Assembly (NCBI GenBank): GCA_024742835.1
Contig: JANSXS010000019.1
Location: 1 to 52,444 of the forward strand
From: Paracoccaceae bacterium
Lineage (GTDB): Bacteria; Pseudomonadota; Alphaproteobacteria; Rhodobacterales; Rhodobacteraceae
Direction: 5' to 3'
DNA length: 52,444 nucleotides
Below, piece after piece: positions 1 to 9,965 of this stretch. Within the stretch, counting starts at the first letter, position 1; every line of letters begins with the position of its first letter. Position numbers and translations under genes: made by a program. A model generated the notes under the pieces. That model did no database searches and was not told the origin of the DNA. It saw only the letters and a list, made by a program, of their open reading frames with translations.

Positions 1-34
1 CAGCGATCAAAAACCAAGCTGCAAGACAACGCAT
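1..34 (-). CDS. 5' end of a truncated exported protein
   Basis: The window edge cuts this gene. On the minus strand an ATG at 34 opens a frame reading MRCLAAWFLIA, the usual start of a signal peptide: a basic residue followed by a hydrophobic run. A GGGAG ribosome-binding site lies about 8 bases upstream. Only 11 codons are visible, so no function can be given and the frame itself is provisional. Confidence 0.4.
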   Translation of the reverse strand, partial: MRCLAAWFLIA

Positions 35-91
35 GATACCATTCTCCCGGATCTGACAGCATAAATAGCGTGCCTGGGCAGACAAACCAGC

Positions 92-207
92 TAAAGCGTT
101 TCGCGAAAAACCTGGATCACAGATTTTCGGGAAACGCAGTGCTCCGCTCAATCGTTGCACGCGTTCCGCCTTTCGCCGATGTCTCGGGTTAAAGGCGAAA
201 CGCTTTA
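92..207 (+). repeat. Dispersed intergenic repeat, copy A (full length)
   Basis: This is a 116-bp element bounded by 13-bp terminal inverted repeats: TAAAGCGTTTCGC on the left and GCGAAACGCTTTA on the right. It aligns along its length with the reverse complement of 29101-29215. It also matches 30586-30697 and 30922-31035 (inverted) and a shortened copy at 50854-50944 (direct). It holds no ORF and lies between two minus-strand genes. The size and ends resemble a MITE or a REP-type mobile repeat. Confidence 0.8.
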
Positions 208-236
208 AGACACGGGCTTAAAACTCAACCGCAGGA

Positions 237-524
237 TCATCCGTCGATTTCGACCAGCACCAATTCGCGTTCCGACGCGTCCCGCGCGTGGCTCAGCGCC
301 TCTTGATAGGCATCGCTGCGATAGCATTTTTCCGCTGCTTCCAAGCTGGGAAACCGTGCGACGACATTGCGCGGGCGCTCCTTGCCCTCAAGCTGGACGA
401 AGGGCGCCCCACGGGCGAGGAACTCACCGCCATGCGCGGCAATCGCCGGACCTGCCAGTTTGGCATATTTTCCGTAGGCGTCTTCGTCGGTCACGGTCAC
501 ATGGGCAATCCACAGGGCGGGCAT
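237..524 (-). CDS. DUF1330 family protein (copy 2)
   Basis: This 95-residue protein opens MPALWIAHVTVTD and has the short alternating alpha/beta pattern of the DUF1330 family, a dimeric ferredoxin-like fold related to Dabb/EthD proteins. Typical family blocks include GGEFLARG near residue 33 and a VARFPSLEAA stretch in the second half. The family has no settled biochemical role. A strong AAAGGAG site sits upstream of the ATG at 524. It lies 12 bp downstream of a paralogue at 537-821, so the two are probably co-transcribed. They look like an old tandem duplication, since length and motif order match but identity is only moderate. Confidence 0.85.
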   Translation of the reverse strand: MPALWIAHVTVTDEDAYGKYAKLAGPAIAAHGGEFLARGAPFVQLEGKERPRNVVARFPSLEAAEKCYRSDAYQEALSHARDASERELVLVEIDG

Positions 525-536
525 GGGCGGTCTCCT

Positions 537-821
537 TTACAGGCCATCGACAATCACCATATCGCGCTTGCTGGACGACATGGCAATGGGCAGAATACGT
601 TGATACTCTTGGGAATTATACCAATCGAGCGCGGCTTGCCTATCCGGGAACTCGATGATCACATGACGCTCCGGGCTGTTGCCCTCGACCTGCACCTGAT
701 CCCCGCCCTTGGCCAGAAACCGCCCGCCGGCCTTTTCGGCCAGCGCCACGGTCTGGCTGGCATAAACGGCGTAATCGCGCGGGTCGGTCACGGTGATCCG
801 GGCAATCAAATAAGCGCTCAT
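537..821 (-). CDS. DUF1330 family protein (copy 1)
   Basis: This 94-residue DUF1330 protein opens MSAYLIARITVTDP. The conserved blocks GGRFLAKGG and VIIEFPDRQAALDWY match those of the neighbouring paralogue. It is predicted to be a small soluble cytoplasmic protein of unknown function with a ferredoxin-like fold. An AAGGGGA ribosome-binding site precedes the ATG at 821. It lies just downstream of alaS on the same strand (33 bp gap), with no clear terminator between, so read-through from alaS is possible. Confidence 0.85.
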   Translation of the reverse strand: MSAYLIARITVTDPRDYAVYASQTVALAEKAGGRFLAKGGDQVQVEGNSPERHVIIEFPDRQAALDWYNSQEYQRILPIAMSSSKRDMVIVDGL

Positions 822-854
822 CTTCGGTCCCCTTGACAGGCGGTCCCAGTCGCC

Positions 855-3512
855 TCAGCCGCCCAGAACCTTTTGCGCCGCGGCGATCGCGGCCTCGCTA
901 TTTCCGGCATCCTTGGCGCCGCCCTGCGCCATGTCCGCGCGGCCGCCACCGCCCTTGCCACCAAGCTCAGCCACCGCCGCCTTGACCAGATCAACCGCCG
1001 AATGCGCCTCCGTCAAGTCCTTCGTCAGACCTGCGGCCACGGCCACCTTGCCCTCGGCCTCTGCGATCAGCAGAACAGCGCCAGAGCCAAGGCGGCTCTT
1101 CATCTCGTCAATCATGCCGGGCAGTTCCTTGCCCGACACGCCGGGCAGCACCTGTGCGAGGAATTGCACGCCATTCACGTCGCGCGTCTCGGCCCCGCCA
1201 GAGCCACCACCGCCCATGGCCAGTTCGCGGCGCAGTTGCGCCACCTCGTTGGACAGCGCGCGGCGGTCCTCCATCAGGCTGCGCAGACGGTCCAGCACCT
1301 CGGCGGGCTGCGCCTTGAGCGCCTGTGCCACCTCGGATAATTGCCGGTCCCGCGCGCTCAGATGGGCGCGCGCGGCCTCTCCCGTCAACGCCTCGATCCG
1401 GCGGACACCAGAGCTGGAAGCGCTTTCGCCCACGGCCACGAACAGACCGATATCGCCGGTCTGGCGCACATGGGTGCCGCCGCACAGCTCGATGGAATAG
1501 GTTTGCCCATTCATCCCTTTGCCAGAGGCCGGGTCCATCCCCATCGACACCACGCGCACCTCGTCGCCGTATTTCTCGCCGAACAGAGCCTGCGCGCCAA
1601 GATCGCGGGCGTCATCGGGTGTCATGATACGTGTCTCGACCGACGCATTCTGGCGGATATAGGCGTTCACCTCGGCCTCGACCTGCGCCACCTCCTCGCC
1701 ACTCAACGCCTTGGCATGGCTGAAATCGAAACGCAGCCGGTCCGGCGCGTTCAGGCTGCCGCGCTGTGCGACGTGATCGCCAAGCGCGTTGCGCAGCGCC
1801 TCGTGCAGAAGATGCGTGGCCGAATGGTTGGCGCGGATGGCGCTGCGGCGGTCGTGATCGACCTCCAGCTGCGCGGGCGCGCCTTTGGCGATCTTGCCGC
1901 TTTCCACCTCTGCGACATGGATATAGACACCGGCCACCTTGCGCGTGTCGGTGATGCGCGCGGTGCCCTCTTCCGTCCGTATCCGGCCGGTATCGCCCAC
2001 CTGCCCCCCGGCCTCGGCGTAAAACGGCGTCTGGTTCAGGACGATCTGCACGATATCGCCCTGAGCAGCAGTGTCGATCTGCACAGCGTCCTTGACGATG
2101 GCAAGGATCTGACCCTCGGCCACCTCGGTATCGTAGCCCAGAAAATCCGTGGTGCCGCCCTGATCGGCGATGTCGAACCAGATCGTCGAATCCGCCGCCT
2201 CGCCAGAGCCGGACCATGCGGCGCGAGCCTTGGCCTTTTGTTCCGCCATGGCGGCATCGAACCCCGGCAGATCCACCTCAAGCCCGCGCTCGCGCAGCGC
2301 ATCTTGCGTCAGGTCCAGCGGAAATCCGAACGTGTCGTAAAGTTTGAACGCCGCCTCGCCGGGCAAGGGCTTGCCATCGGGCAGCTTGTCCAGTTCCTCG
2401 TCCAGCAGGCGCAGACCACGGTCCAGCGTCTGCTTGAAGCGCGTTTCCTCAAGCTCAAGCGTTTCCTGGATAAGCGGCTGCGCGCGGCCAAGTTCCGGGA
2501 ATGCCTGACCCATCTGGCTGACCAGCGCGGGTACCAGCCGGAACATGACCGGATCCTGCGCGCCCAGAAGATGCGCATGGCGCATCGCGCGGCGCATGAT
2601 CCGGCGCAGCACGTAACCGCGCCCCTCGTTGCTGGGCATCACCCCATCGGCAATCAGAAAGGAGGTAGAACGCAGGTGATCCGCGATCACCCGGTGATGC
2701 ACGTTGCCCGGCCCGTCAGGCGCGCTGTCGGTGGCGTTGGCGCTTGCCTCGATCAGGCTGCGCACCAGGTCGGTGTCGTAATTGTCGTGCTTGCCCTGCA
2801 AGAGCGCGCCGATCCGTTCCAGCCCCATGCCGGTGTCGATCGACTGCATGTCAAGATCGCGTTGCGTACCATCCTCGAACCGCTCGTTCTGCATGAAAAC
2901 GAGGTTCCAGATCTCGATGAAGCGGTCGCCATCCTCTTGGGGCGATCCCGGAGGGCCACCCCAGATCTCGGGGCCGTGATCGTAGAAAATCTCGGTGCAG
3001 GGGCCACAGGGTCCGGTCGCGCCCATGGACCAGAAATTGTCATCCGTGGCGATGCGGATAATCCGCTCGTCGGGCAGGCCCGCGTATTTCTTCCAGATAT
3101 TCGCTGCCTCGTCATCGGTGTGGTAAACCGTGACCAGCAGTTTGGATTTGTCGATGCCGAAATCCTTGGTCAGCAGATCCCATGCATAGGGGATCGCCTG
3201 TTCCTTGAAATAATCACCGAAGCTGAAATTGCCCAGCATTTCAAAGAACGTGTGATGCCTTGCGGTATAGCCGACATTATCAAGGTCGTTATGCTTGCCG
3301 CCCGCGCGCACGCATTTCTGACTGGTGGCGGCGCGGGAATAGTCGCGATGCTCCACCCCGGTGAACAGGTTCTTGAACTGCACCATGCCGGAATTCGTGA
3401 ACATAAGCGTCGGGTCATTGCGTGGCACAAGCGAAGAGCTTTGCACGATCTCGTGACCGTTGCGTTCGAAGAAATTCAGGAAGGTCGAGCGGATCTCGTT
3501 GAGCGTTGGCAT
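855..3512 (-). CDS. alaS: Alanine--tRNA ligase
   Basis: This cytoplasmic class II aminoacyl-tRNA synthetase charges tRNA-Ala. The 885-residue protein has the standard order: an N-terminal catalytic core ([17 protein letters not shown] near residue 70), a tRNA-recognition region, the editing domain with zinc-binding [10 protein letters not shown] and the downstream ELCGGTHV motif, and a C-terminal DHHA1-like region rich in glycine. The open frame extends to 3605, but the ATG at 3512 ([15 protein letters not shown]) matches the family start, so the upstream codons are unlikely to be used. It lies downstream of recA on the same strand, separated by the recA terminator; recA-alaS is a common alphaproteobacterial order. 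Confidence 0.97.
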   Translation of the reverse strand: MPTLNEIRSTFLNFFERNGHEIVQSSSLVPRNDPTLMFTNSGMVQFKNLFTGVEHRDYSRAATSQKCVRAGGKHNDLDNVGYTARHHTFFEMLGNFSFGDYFKEQAIPYAWDLLTKDFGIDKSKLLVTVYHTDDEAANIWKKYAGLPDERIIRIATDDNFWSMGATGPCGPCTEIFYDHGPEIWGGPPGSPQEDGDRFIEIWNLVFMQNERFEDGTQRDLDMQSIDTGMGLERIGALLQGKHDNYDTDLVRSLIEASANATDSAPDGPGNVHHRVIADHLRSTSFLIADGVMPSNEGRGYVLRRIMRRAMRHAHLLGAQDPVMFRLVPALVSQMGQAFPELGRAQPLIQETLELEETRFKQTLDRGLRLLDEELDKLPDGKPLPGEAAFKLYDTFGFPLDLTQDALRERGLEVDLPGFDAAMAEQKAKARAAWSGSGEAADSTIWFDIADQGGTTDFLGYDTEVAEGQILAIVKDAVQIDTAAQGDIVQIVLNQTPFYAEAGGQVGDTGRIRTEEGTARITDTRKVAGVYIHVAEVESGKIAKGAPAQLEVDHDRRSAIRANHSATHLLHEALRNALGDHVAQRGSLNAPDRLRFDFSHAKALSGEEVAQVEAEVNAYIRQNASVETRIMTPDDARDLGAQALFGEKYGDEVRVVSMGMDPASGKGMNGQTYSIELCGGTHVRQTGDIGLFVAVGESASSSGVRRIEALTGEAARAHLSARDRQLSEVAQALKAQPAEVLDRLRSLMEDRRALSNEVAQLRRELAMGGGGSGGAETRDVNGVQFLAQVLPGVSGKELPGMIDEMKSRLGSGAVLLIAEAEGKVAVAAGLTKDLTEAHSAVDLVKAAVAELGGKGGGGRADMAQGGAKDAGNSEAAIAAAQKVLGG

Positions 3513-3606
3513 CTTTTGCGTCTCTTTCGCGGGGCGTTGCGGCACAATTCGGCGTCCCGCTGATTTAGCTGGCCACCGGGGCACTGTCCACAGCCACGCG
3601 CGCATG

Positions 3607-3634
3607 AAAAAGGCCCGGACGCGCGGTCCGGGCC
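3607..3634 (-). terminator. Rho-independent terminator of recA
   Basis: Read on the minus strand, a 9-bp stem GGCCCGGAC/GTCCGGGCC with a 5-base loop is followed directly by TTTTT. It begins 25 bp past the recA stop, a textbook intrinsic terminator that separates recA from alaS. Confidence 0.88.
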
Positions 3635-3658
3635 AATCTTGCGCGAAAGGGTGACTTG

Positions 3659-4738
3659 TCAGCTTTCGACGATATCGTCGTCATCCGCCGCCATCGCGGC
3701 CTCCATATCGAATTCCAACCCGTGCGACGCGCGGATCTTGTCCTCTATGCTCAGGGCAATGGCCTTGTTTTCCTTGAGGAATTTCTTGGCATTCTCACGC
3801 CCTTGGCCGATACGTTCGTCGCCGTAGCTGAACCAGCTTCCCGATTTATCGACCACACCGGCCGCGACGCCAAGATCCAGAAGCTCGCCCGTCTTGGAAA
3901 TCCCTTCGCCATACATGATGTCGAATTCGACTTGCTTGAATGGCGGGGCGACCTTGTTCTTGACGACCTTGACGCGGGTCTGGTTGCCCACCACCTCGTC
4001 GCGGTCCTTGATAGAACCGATGCGGCGGATATCCATGCGCACCGAGCTGTAGAATTTCAGCGCATTGCCGCCTGTCGTCGTTTCGGGGCTGCCGAACATG
4101 ACGCCGATTTTCATGCGGATCTGGTTGATGAAGATCACCGTGCATTTCGTGCGGCTGATCGAGCCGGTCAGCTTGCGCATCGCCTGGCTCATCAGGCGGG
4201 CATGCACGCCCACGCTGCTGTCGCCCATATCGCCCTCAAGTTCTGACTTGGGGGTCAGGGCGGCCACGGAATCGACCACGATCATGCTGACCGCGCCAGA
4301 ACGTACCAGCGTGTCGACGATCTCAAGGCTTTGTTCGCCGGTGTCGGGCTGCGAGATCAGCAACTCGTCAAGATCCACGCCAAGTTTGCGGGCATAGATC
4401 GGATCGAGCGCGTGTTCGGCATCCACGAATGCACAGACCCCGCCCTTTTTCTGTTCCTCGGCCACACAATGCAGCGTCAGCGTTGTCTTGCCCGAACTTT
4501 CGGGACCGTAGATTTCCACGATCCGTCCCTTGGGCACGCCGCCGATGCCAAGCGCGATGTCGAGACCAAGCGAGCCTGTCGAGGTCGATTCGATATCCTG
4601 CGCCGGGTTGTCCGCCCCTAGTCGCATGATCGAGCCCTTGCCGAACTGCCGCTCGATCTGTGCCAGAGCACTATCAAGCGCCTTTTGGCGGTCTGCGTCT
4701 TTCTTGGAATCCATGTTCAAAAGATCTGCCGTTGCCAT
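3659..4738 (-). CDS. recA: Recombinase A
   Basis: RecA polymerises on single-stranded DNA, catalyses strand exchange and triggers LexA self-cleavage. The 359-residue protein has Walker [10 protein letters not shown] near residues 78-86, the Walker B segment [10 protein letters not shown], and the L2 loop region with [19 protein letters not shown]. The open frame runs to 4834. The start at 4738 ([10 protein letters not shown]) is preferred because AAGGA lies upstream, it matches alphaproteobacterial RecA N-termini, and the longer start would place the SOS box inside the coding region. Transcription is probably controlled by LexA through the GAAC-N7-GAAC box at 4791-4805, and ends at the hairpin at 3607-3634. 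Confidence 0.97.
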   Translation of the reverse strand: MATADLLNMDSKKDADRQKALDSALAQIERQFGKGSIMRLGADNPAQDIESTSTGSLGLDIALGIGGVPKGRIVEIYGPESSGKTTLTLHCVAEEQKKGGVCAFVDAEHALDPIYARKLGVDLDELLISQPDTGEQSLEIVDTLVRSGAVSMIVVDSVAALTPKSELEGDMGDSSVGVHARLMSQAMRKLTGSISRTKCTVIFINQIRMKIGVMFGSPETTTGGNALKFYSSVRMDIRRIGSIKDRDEVVGNQTRVKVVKNKVAPPFKQVEFDIMYGEGISKTGELLDLGVAAGVVDKSGSWFSYGDERIGQGRENAKKFLKENKAIALSIEDKIRASHGLEFDMEAAMAADDDDIVES

Positions 4739-4790
4739 ACCTGTCGCGTCCTTATTCCATACGCCAAAGCGGGCGTCCATCGCTGCTTTT

Positions 4791-4805
4791 GTTCGCCTCT
4801 TGTTC
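4791..4805 (-). promoter_or_regulatory. SOS box (LexA operator) of recA
   Basis: On the minus strand the sequence reads GAAC, seven bases, GAAC, the direct-repeat LexA operator known from alphaproteobacteria. It lies 53 bp upstream of the chosen recA start, in promoter position. Confidence 0.85.
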
Positions 4806-4932
4806 CGCACTGTATGGATACAAAAGGAGAACATTTCAAGAGAATTGTCTTGCTGTCATTTTTCGGCAGAAGCGTTAAAGAGAAGTTGACGTAAATTTGA
4901 AATTCGCGGCGATCATTTGAGCAGGGCCGGAA

Positions 4933-5577
4933 ATGCTGGTGTTTTCAAAGGACAAGCTTGTGTTTCTGTCGGTCCCCAAGACCGGCACGACCGCCTATGA
5001 GGCCGCGCTTGCGCCGCGCGCATCTATGGTGGTGCGTGACCCACCGGAGCTGAAACATGCGCCGGTCTTTCGCTACAATCGCTTTTTTCGCCCCGCGCTG
5101 GAGAAATTCGCCGGCGAGGGATTCGATATCCTTGCCGTCATGCGCGAGCCGATCGACTGGCTGGGAAGCTGGTACCGGTATCGCCGCCGCGACGGGATGG
5201 AAGGGGCGCAGAATTCCACCCACACCGTCAGCTTTGATGAGTTCGTGCGGGCCTACATGCAGGGCGACCGCCCCGCTTTTGCCAATGTCGGCAGTCAGGC
5301 CAAGTTTCTTGAGCCGCAAAAGAACGGCACCGCCGTCACGCATCTCTTCCGCTACGACGATCAGGCGGGGCTGGATGCGTTCCTGTCAGAACGGTTGGAC
5401 GTAAAGATCGACACGCGGCGGCTGAATACCTCGCCGCCGGGCGACACGCCCCTGACGCCCAAGACCGAAGCGCGGTTCCGCCGCAAGTTCGAGGCCGAGT
5501 TCCTGCTTTATGACGGGATCGGCGCGGATGGCAGCTATACGCCCCTGCCCGAAGGGATGGCCCCGCCGCATCACTGA
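4933..5577 (+). CDS. Sulfotransferase-like protein
   Basis: The 214-residue protein opens with a beta strand and the loop SVPKTGTTA near residues 14-22, which corresponds to the 5'-phosphosulfate loop that binds PAPS in sulfotransferases. The segment MREPIDWLGSWYRYR near residue 70 corresponds to the 3'-phosphate-binding block (RDP..R..S type). It therefore probably transfers sulfate from PAPS, but the acceptor cannot be told from sequence. Related proteins act on glycans, lipids or small molecules. It is transcribed away from recA and converges on the PLP-enzyme gene, with only 4 bp between the stops. Confidence 0.75.
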   Translation: MLVFSKDKLVFLSVPKTGTTAYEAALAPRASMVVRDPPELKHAPVFRYNRFFRPALEKFAGEGFDILAVMREPIDWLGSWYRYRRRDGMEGAQNSTHTVSFDEFVRAYMQGDRPAFANVGSQAKFLEPQKNGTAVTHLFRYDDQAGLDAFLSERLDVKIDTRRLNTSPPGDTPLTPKTEARFRRKFEAEFLLYDGIGADGSYTPLPEGMAPPHH

Positions 5578-5581
5578 CACG

Positions 5582-6724
5582 CTACCGCGCGAGCGCCTGT
5601 TCCAGATCGGCGCGCAGATCGGCTTCGTCCTCGATCCCGATTGAGATCCGCAAGAGGTTTTCGGGAATGCCGGTATGCGGCTCGATGACGTGGCGGTGTT
5701 CTATCAGGCTTTCGACGCCCCCAAGCGACGTGGCCCGCCCGAACAGCCGCAGGTTCGACACCACGCGCGCGGCCTCGGCGTGACCGCCGCGGACCAGCGC
5801 CGACATCAGGTAGCCGAACCCGCCGCGCATCTGCCCGGCCGCCACGCCGTGCCCGTCATGGCCCGGCAGACCGGGATAAAACACCGTCTCGATCCCCGGA
5901 TGCGTGTCCAGATATTGCGCCAGTGACAGCGCGCTGCGGCACATCCGCTCTATCCTTAGCGGCAGCGTGCGCAGGCCCCGCATCAAAAGCCATGCCTCGA
6001 ACGGGCCGATAATGGCCCCCGCGTCGTGCCGGTCCTTGGCCACGTCCCGCCACAGGGCGCTTTCGGGCGCGTTGGTGGACAGCACCCCGGCCAGAACATC
6101 GGAATGCCCGTTCATCACCTTGGTCGCAGAGTGCATCACCACATCCGCGCCAAGCGCCAGCGGGCGCAAAATCACCGGGCTCGCCGCCGTCGCATCAACG
6201 CCAAGCATGGCCCCTGCCCCATGTGCCGCCTGCGCGGCGCGCGCGATGTCCACGCTTTTCAGCCACGGGTTCGACGGCACCTCGATCCAGACCAGATCCG
6301 CCGCCTGCCCACAGGCCGCTTCCAGCGTCGCGCCATCGGCGGCGTCGACCTCGGTCAGCGTGATGCCGCGCCGCGCGCAGAACTCCCGCGCCCAGGCCGT
6401 AACACCCCAGTAGATGCCCGATTGCACGATGACGCGCCCGCCGCCCGGCACCTGCCGGAAAAGCGCCGCAACCGCCGCCATGCCCGACGGAAAAAGCAGG
6501 GTTGCTTCCGCGCCTTCCAGCGCCCGCAGCACCGCTTCGGCCTGTCGCACCGTGTCGTTCTGATCGCGCCCATAGATGTTGTCGGCCCTGAACAGCCGAT
6601 ATTCCTCGTCCCGCAAATAGGTCGTTGCCACCGATATCCCCGGCACCACGCCGCCGGTTGCGGGCTCCTGCGCGCCGGCGGCATGGGCCGCGATGGTCGC
6701 CTGACTCAGCTTGTCATGGGTCAT
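5582..6724 (-). CDS. Cys/Met metabolism PLP-dependent enzyme (cystathionine beta-lyase/gamma-synthase family)
   Basis: A 380-residue fold-type I PLP enzyme. The PLP-lysine motif HSATKVMNGHSD lies in the middle, preceded by the conserved GVDATAASP block (GVDNT in most relatives). Length and the C-terminal RISIGIEDEADLRADL match the Cys/Met metabolism family. Whether it makes or cleaves cystathionine, or acts as a methionine gamma-lyase, cannot be decided by eye. The ATG at 6724 is chosen over the open frame to 6772 because the family starts there. It overlaps the end of the racemase-family gene by 11 bp, which implies translational coupling in the anmK unit. Confidence 0.88.
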   Translation of the reverse strand: MTHDKLSQATIAAHAAGAQEPATGGVVPGISVATTYLRDEEYRLFRADNIYGRDQNDTVRQAEAVLRALEGAEATLLFPSGMAAVAALFRQVPGGGRVIVQSGIYWGVTAWAREFCARRGITLTEVDAADGATLEAACGQAADLVWIEVPSNPWLKSVDIARAAQAAHGAGAMLGVDATAASPVILRPLALGADVVMHSATKVMNGHSDVLAGVLSTNAPESALWRDVAKDRHDAGAIIGPFEAWLLMRGLRTLPLRIERMCRSALSLAQYLDTHPGIETVFYPGLPGHDGHGVAAGQMRGGFGYLMSALVRGGHAEAARVVSNLRLFGRATSLGGVESLIEHRHVIEPHTGIPENLLRISIGIEDEADLRADLEQALAR

Positions 6725-7466
6725 CGTGGTCTCCCGTCCCGAAAAGCCGCCCCGGCCCCCAGCCGCGCGCATCCACGCCCGCGCGGGCCAGCATATCCCA
6801 TATCAGCGCCTGGTTCGAACTGATCACCGGCACGCCGAAGGCGTTTTCTGCCGCGTCGATCACGCCAAAGGTTCGCAGGTTGGTGCAGGAGGCAAAGACC
6901 GCCTCCACATCGCCAGCCTGCGCCGCCGCGCCGATCGCCTCAAGGGTCGTGTCTTCGGGAATCCGCGCCACGCGCCTGTCGTCTTCCTCGTCGAAACTGA
7001 CTTCGCGCACAACCGTGATCCCGCGCGCCTCAAGGAAGGCCCGCATCGGCGCAGCAACCTGCGCGGAATAAGGCGTGATCATCGCGATTCTCGTGGCTTC
7101 AAGCGCCTTGAGACCATCCACCACGGCGCTGATCGGGTTTGTGACCGCCACGCCGGGATGCACCGATTGCACCCTTGCCGCCACAGCATCCGGCCCGATG
7201 AACACGGTAGCAGACGTGCAGGCATAGCCCACCGCGCGCAGCCCCTGCGGCAAAAGCCCTACCGCATCGGCCAGCCGCGCCTCCATCGCGCGCAAGCCAT
7301 GCGGGGTGACGGCGTGATCGGAATAGATGCGCGTATGCAGCAGGTTCACAGGCCGCCCCGCCAGCACCTGCCGCGCCTCGAATTCCAGCGTCTCATCCGT
7401 GGATAACAGCACCACGCCAAGCCGCAGACCACCGCCCGCCCCGTCATCCAACCGCGCGACGCTCAT
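6714..7466 (-). CDS. Asp/Glu racemase-family enzyme (maleate isomerase/arylmalonate decarboxylase type)
   Basis: A 250-residue protein of the Asp/Glu/hydantoin racemase superfamily. Two cysteine motifs are visible, YACTSAT near residue 82 and FASCTNLRT near residue 192. These are the positions of the paired catalytic cysteines in maleate cis-trans isomerase-type members. The substrate is unknown; candidates are maleate-like diacids or amino-acid racemisation, and EutA-like proteins belong to the same group. It overlaps anmK by 4 bp (ATGA) upstream and the PLP-enzyme gene by 11 bp downstream, so all three are probably translated from one mRNA. Confidence 0.8.
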   Translation of the reverse strand: MSVARLDDGAGGGLRLGVVLLSTDETLEFEARQVLAGRPVNLLHTRIYSDHAVTPHGLRAMEARLADAVGLLPQGLRAVGYACTSATVFIGPDAVAARVQSVHPGVAVTNPISAVVDGLKALEATRIAMITPYSAQVAAPMRAFLEARGITVVREVSFDEEDDRRVARIPEDTTLEAIGAAAQAGDVEAVFASCTNLRTFGVIDAAENAFGVPVISSNQALIWDMLARAGVDARGWGPGRLFGTGDHDDP

Positions 7467-8575
7467 GCGCGGGGCCGACTGATCGTGCCGCCGGAAACGG
7501 CGGCGGCAACCCCGGTCGTGCCGGGACAGGAGGTCGGCAGGCCACGCGCCACCCGCACCGCCAGATGGGCAAAGGCCTGCGCTTCCAGCATGTCGCCATC
7601 CAGTCCGACCGCTTCCACCGGATCAACCACGCAATCAAGTGCTGCACGCAGCATCGCCATCATCACCGGGTTCTTGCGCCCACCGCCGCAAACCAGCAGG
7701 CGCTCGGGCGGTTGCGGGCAATGCTCCATCGCCTGCAACACCGCCGCGGCACCCATTCCGGTCAAAGTCGCCACGGCATCGGCATCACCCAGCTCCGCCA
7801 CCAGCCCCAGAAGATCGGCGAACTCGTCGCGATCCAGCGATTTGGGCGGCATCTTGCGGAAATAGGGCTCGTCAAGGAACAGCTCCAGCGCGCCCTGCGC
7901 GACCTCGCCTTGCAGGGCCAGTCTGCCATCCTCGTCAAAGGGCAGCCCGCGCCGCGCCGTCATCAGATCGTTGATCGGGGCATTCGCCGGGCCGGTGTCA
8001 AACGCCAAAAGCGCGCCCGACTCGTCCGGTTTCGCCTTGGCCGGGTCCACCCATGTCAGATTGCCGACGCCGCCAAGATTGAGAAAGGCAATGGGCCGCT
8101 CCGCGCCCATCCGCTTGGCCAGTGCAAAGTGAAAGAAGGGTGCCAGCGGCGCGCCTTCCCCGCCGAACCGGATATCCGCACTGCGAAAATCCCAGACGAC
8201 CGGGAGCCCGAGCGCCTGAGCCAGCGCGCTGCCATCGCCCAGTTGATGCGTGCCGCGCCCGCGTGGCTCATGCGCCAGCGTCTGGCCGTGAAAGCCCACG
8301 ATCTCGGCCCCGGAAAACCGGCTCAAAACCTCGATATGCGCAGCCTCTACCAGATCCTGTGCCGCACCCAGATCATTGGCGCCGGGCCATTTGCCCAACG
8401 CAGCGCGCAACACCGCCTCTTCCCCGGAGGAATACCGCCTGTAGCCCGTCTCGCCGAAATCGAGGATCACCTCGCCATCGGTCAGCACCATGGCGGCATC
8501 CACGCCATCCAGCGATGTGCCCGACATGGCCCCAAGGGCCCAAACCGGCCCGCCTGCCCCTGTGGCCTTCAACAT
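7463..8575 (-). CDS. anmK: Anhydro-N-acetylmuramic acid kinase
   Basis: The enzyme phosphorylates and opens 1,6-anhydro-MurNAc, giving MurNAc-6-phosphate during peptidoglycan recycling. The 370-residue protein has the ATP-binding [13 protein letters not shown] motif near residue 17, [16 protein letters not shown] near the middle, and [14 protein letters not shown] towards the end. The open frame extends to 8650, but that start would overlap the divergent tyrS gene; the ATG at 8575 is the family position. It is the first gene of the overlapping unit with the racemase-family and PLP enzymes. Confidence 0.95.
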   Translation of the reverse strand: MLKATGAGGPVWALGAMSGTSLDGVDAAMVLTDGEVILDFGETGYRRYSSGEEAVLRAALGKWPGANDLGAAQDLVEAAHIEVLSRFSGAEIVGFHGQTLAHEPRGRGTHQLGDGSALAQALGLPVVWDFRSADIRFGGEGAPLAPFFHFALAKRMGAERPIAFLNLGGVGNLTWVDPAKAKPDESGALLAFDTGPANAPINDLMTARRGLPFDEDGRLALQGEVAQGALELFLDEPYFRKMPPKSLDRDEFADLLGLVAELGDADAVATLTGMGAAAVLQAMEHCPQPPERLLVCGGGRKNPVMMAMLRAALDCVVDPVEAVGLDGDMLEAQAFAHLAVRVARGLPTSCPGTTGVAAAVSGGTISRPRA

Positions 8576-8638
8576 GGCCTTTTCCTTCGCCCTGACCCTG
8601 CCTATACATGCCGCGCAAACACAGGCGGGACAAGCATT

Positions 8639-9892
8639 ATGACCTACCACCCCAAGTCCGATTTTCTGCGAATCATGATCGAGCGCGGATTCCTGGCCGA
8701 CTGCACCGACATGCAGGGGCTGGACGACGCGCTTATGGCCGGCACGCTGCCGGCCTATATCGGCTATGACGCCACCGCGCGGTCACTGCATGTGGGGCAC
8801 CTTTTGAACATCATGATGCTGCGCTGGCTGCAAAAGACCGGGCACAAGCCGATCACGCTGATGGGTGGCGGCACCACGAAGGTCGGCGACCCCAGCTTTC
8901 GCGCCGATGAACGCCCGCTGCTGACGCCCGAGCAGATCGACGCCAATATCGACGGGATGCAGGCGGTGTTCGCGCAATACCTCAGCTATGGCGACGGCGG
9001 CACGGACGCGCTCATGCTCAACAACGCGGAATGGCTGGACGGGTTGAATTACCTTGAATTCCTGCGCGATATCGGGCGGCATTTCTCGGTCAACCGGATG
9101 CTGTCGTTTGAGTCGGTCAAGTCACGGCTGGACCGCGAGCAATCGCTGAGCTTTCTGGAATTCAACTACATGATCCTGCAAGCCTATGATTTCCTTGAAC
9201 TGAACCGCCGGTATGGTTGTCTCTTGCAGATGGGCGGCTCGGATCAGTGGGGCAATATCATAAACGGCATCGACCTGACCCGCCGGGTACTGGACCACGA
9301 GATTTACGGGCTGACCTCGCCGCTTCTGACCACCTCTGACGGGCGCAAGATGGGCAAGTCGGCGGGTGGCGCGGTGTGGCTCAATTCCGAAATGCTGTCA
9401 CCCTATGAATTCTGGCAGTTCTGGCGCAACACGACCGACGCCGACACGGGCCGTTTCCTGAAGCTTTACACAGAATTGCCGGTCGAGGAATGCGACCGTC
9501 TTGGGGCGCTGGACGGGGCAGAGATCAACGCGGCCAAGATCATCCTGGCCAACGAAGTCACCACCCTGTTGCACGGGGCCGACGCCGCCCGCGCCGCCGA
9601 GGCGACCGCGCGCGAAGTCTTCGAGAAAGGCGGCGTGGGCGATGACCTGCCGACGCTGGAGCTATCCCTCGAAGAGGTGAGCGAGGGTATCTCCATCGTG
9701 CAGGTGATCGTGAAATCGGGTCTCGCGAAATCCGGCAAGGACGCCAAGCGCCTGATTGCCGAGAACGGCGCGCGGCTGAACGATGCGCCACTGACCGACG
9801 CGAGCCTGATGCTCGACGCCGCCGCCCTTGCCACGCCGGTCAAGCTTTCGGCCGGCAAAAAGCGCCACGTGCTTGTGAGAATCGAACCCTAA
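8639..9892 (+). CDS. tyrS: Tyrosine--tRNA ligase
   Basis: This class I synthetase charges tRNA-Tyr in the cytoplasm. The 417-residue protein carries the HIGH motif as HVGHLL near residue 51, a KMSKS motif as GRKMGKS, the tyrosine-binding segments MLNNAEW and [10 protein letters not shown], and a C-terminal S4 RNA-binding domain. Start at ATG 8639 (MTYHPKSDF). The forward frame is open much further upstream, but that part is only antisense to anmK. It is divergent from anmK with 63 bp between the start codons, so the two promoters must lie very close or overlap. Two AT-rich hairpins follow the stop. Confidence 0.96.
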   Translation: MTYHPKSDFLRIMIERGFLADCTDMQGLDDALMAGTLPAYIGYDATARSLHVGHLLNIMMLRWLQKTGHKPITLMGGGTTKVGDPSFRADERPLLTPEQIDANIDGMQAVFAQYLSYGDGGTDALMLNNAEWLDGLNYLEFLRDIGRHFSVNRMLSFESVKSRLDREQSLSFLEFNYMILQAYDFLELNRRYGCLLQMGGSDQWGNIINGIDLTRRVLDHEIYGLTSPLLTTSDGRKMGKSAGGAVWLNSEMLSPYEFWQFWRNTTDADTGRFLKLYTELPVEECDRLGALDGAEINAAKIILANEVTTLLHGADAARAAEATAREVFEKGGVGDDLPTLELSLEEVSEGISIVQVIVKSGLAKSGKDAKRLIAENGARLNDAPLTDASLMLDAAALATPVKLSAGKKRHVLVRIEP

Positions 9893-9906
9893 CCGACTGG
9901 CGATGC

Positions 9907-9951
9907 AGAATTTTTAAAAAATTCTGATCAATTTTTCTTGAAGGAAAATTG
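9907..9951. terminator. Paired AT-rich hairpins between tyrS and aroB
   Basis: Two adjacent palindromes lie between convergent tyrS and aroB. One is AGAATTTTT-A-AAAAATTCT (9907-9925). The other has a 9-bp stem CAATTTTTC/GGAAAATTG with a 5-base loop and one G-T pair (9929-9951). Each arm is rich in T on one strand and A on the other, so the pair may end transcription in both directions. There is no GC stem, which lowers confidence. Confidence 0.5.
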
Positions 9952-9965
9952 GCCCGTTGCGTGGT

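Noticed and set aside
1341..3563. A 740-codon forward ORF antisense to alaS.
   Set aside because: alaS is unambiguous on the other strand; the antisense reading has no family features, and is a GC-rich shadow.
7565..8638. A 5' extension of the tyrS frame to 7565.
   Set aside because: The region encodes anmK on the other strand, and tyrS orthologues begin near MTYHPKSDF.
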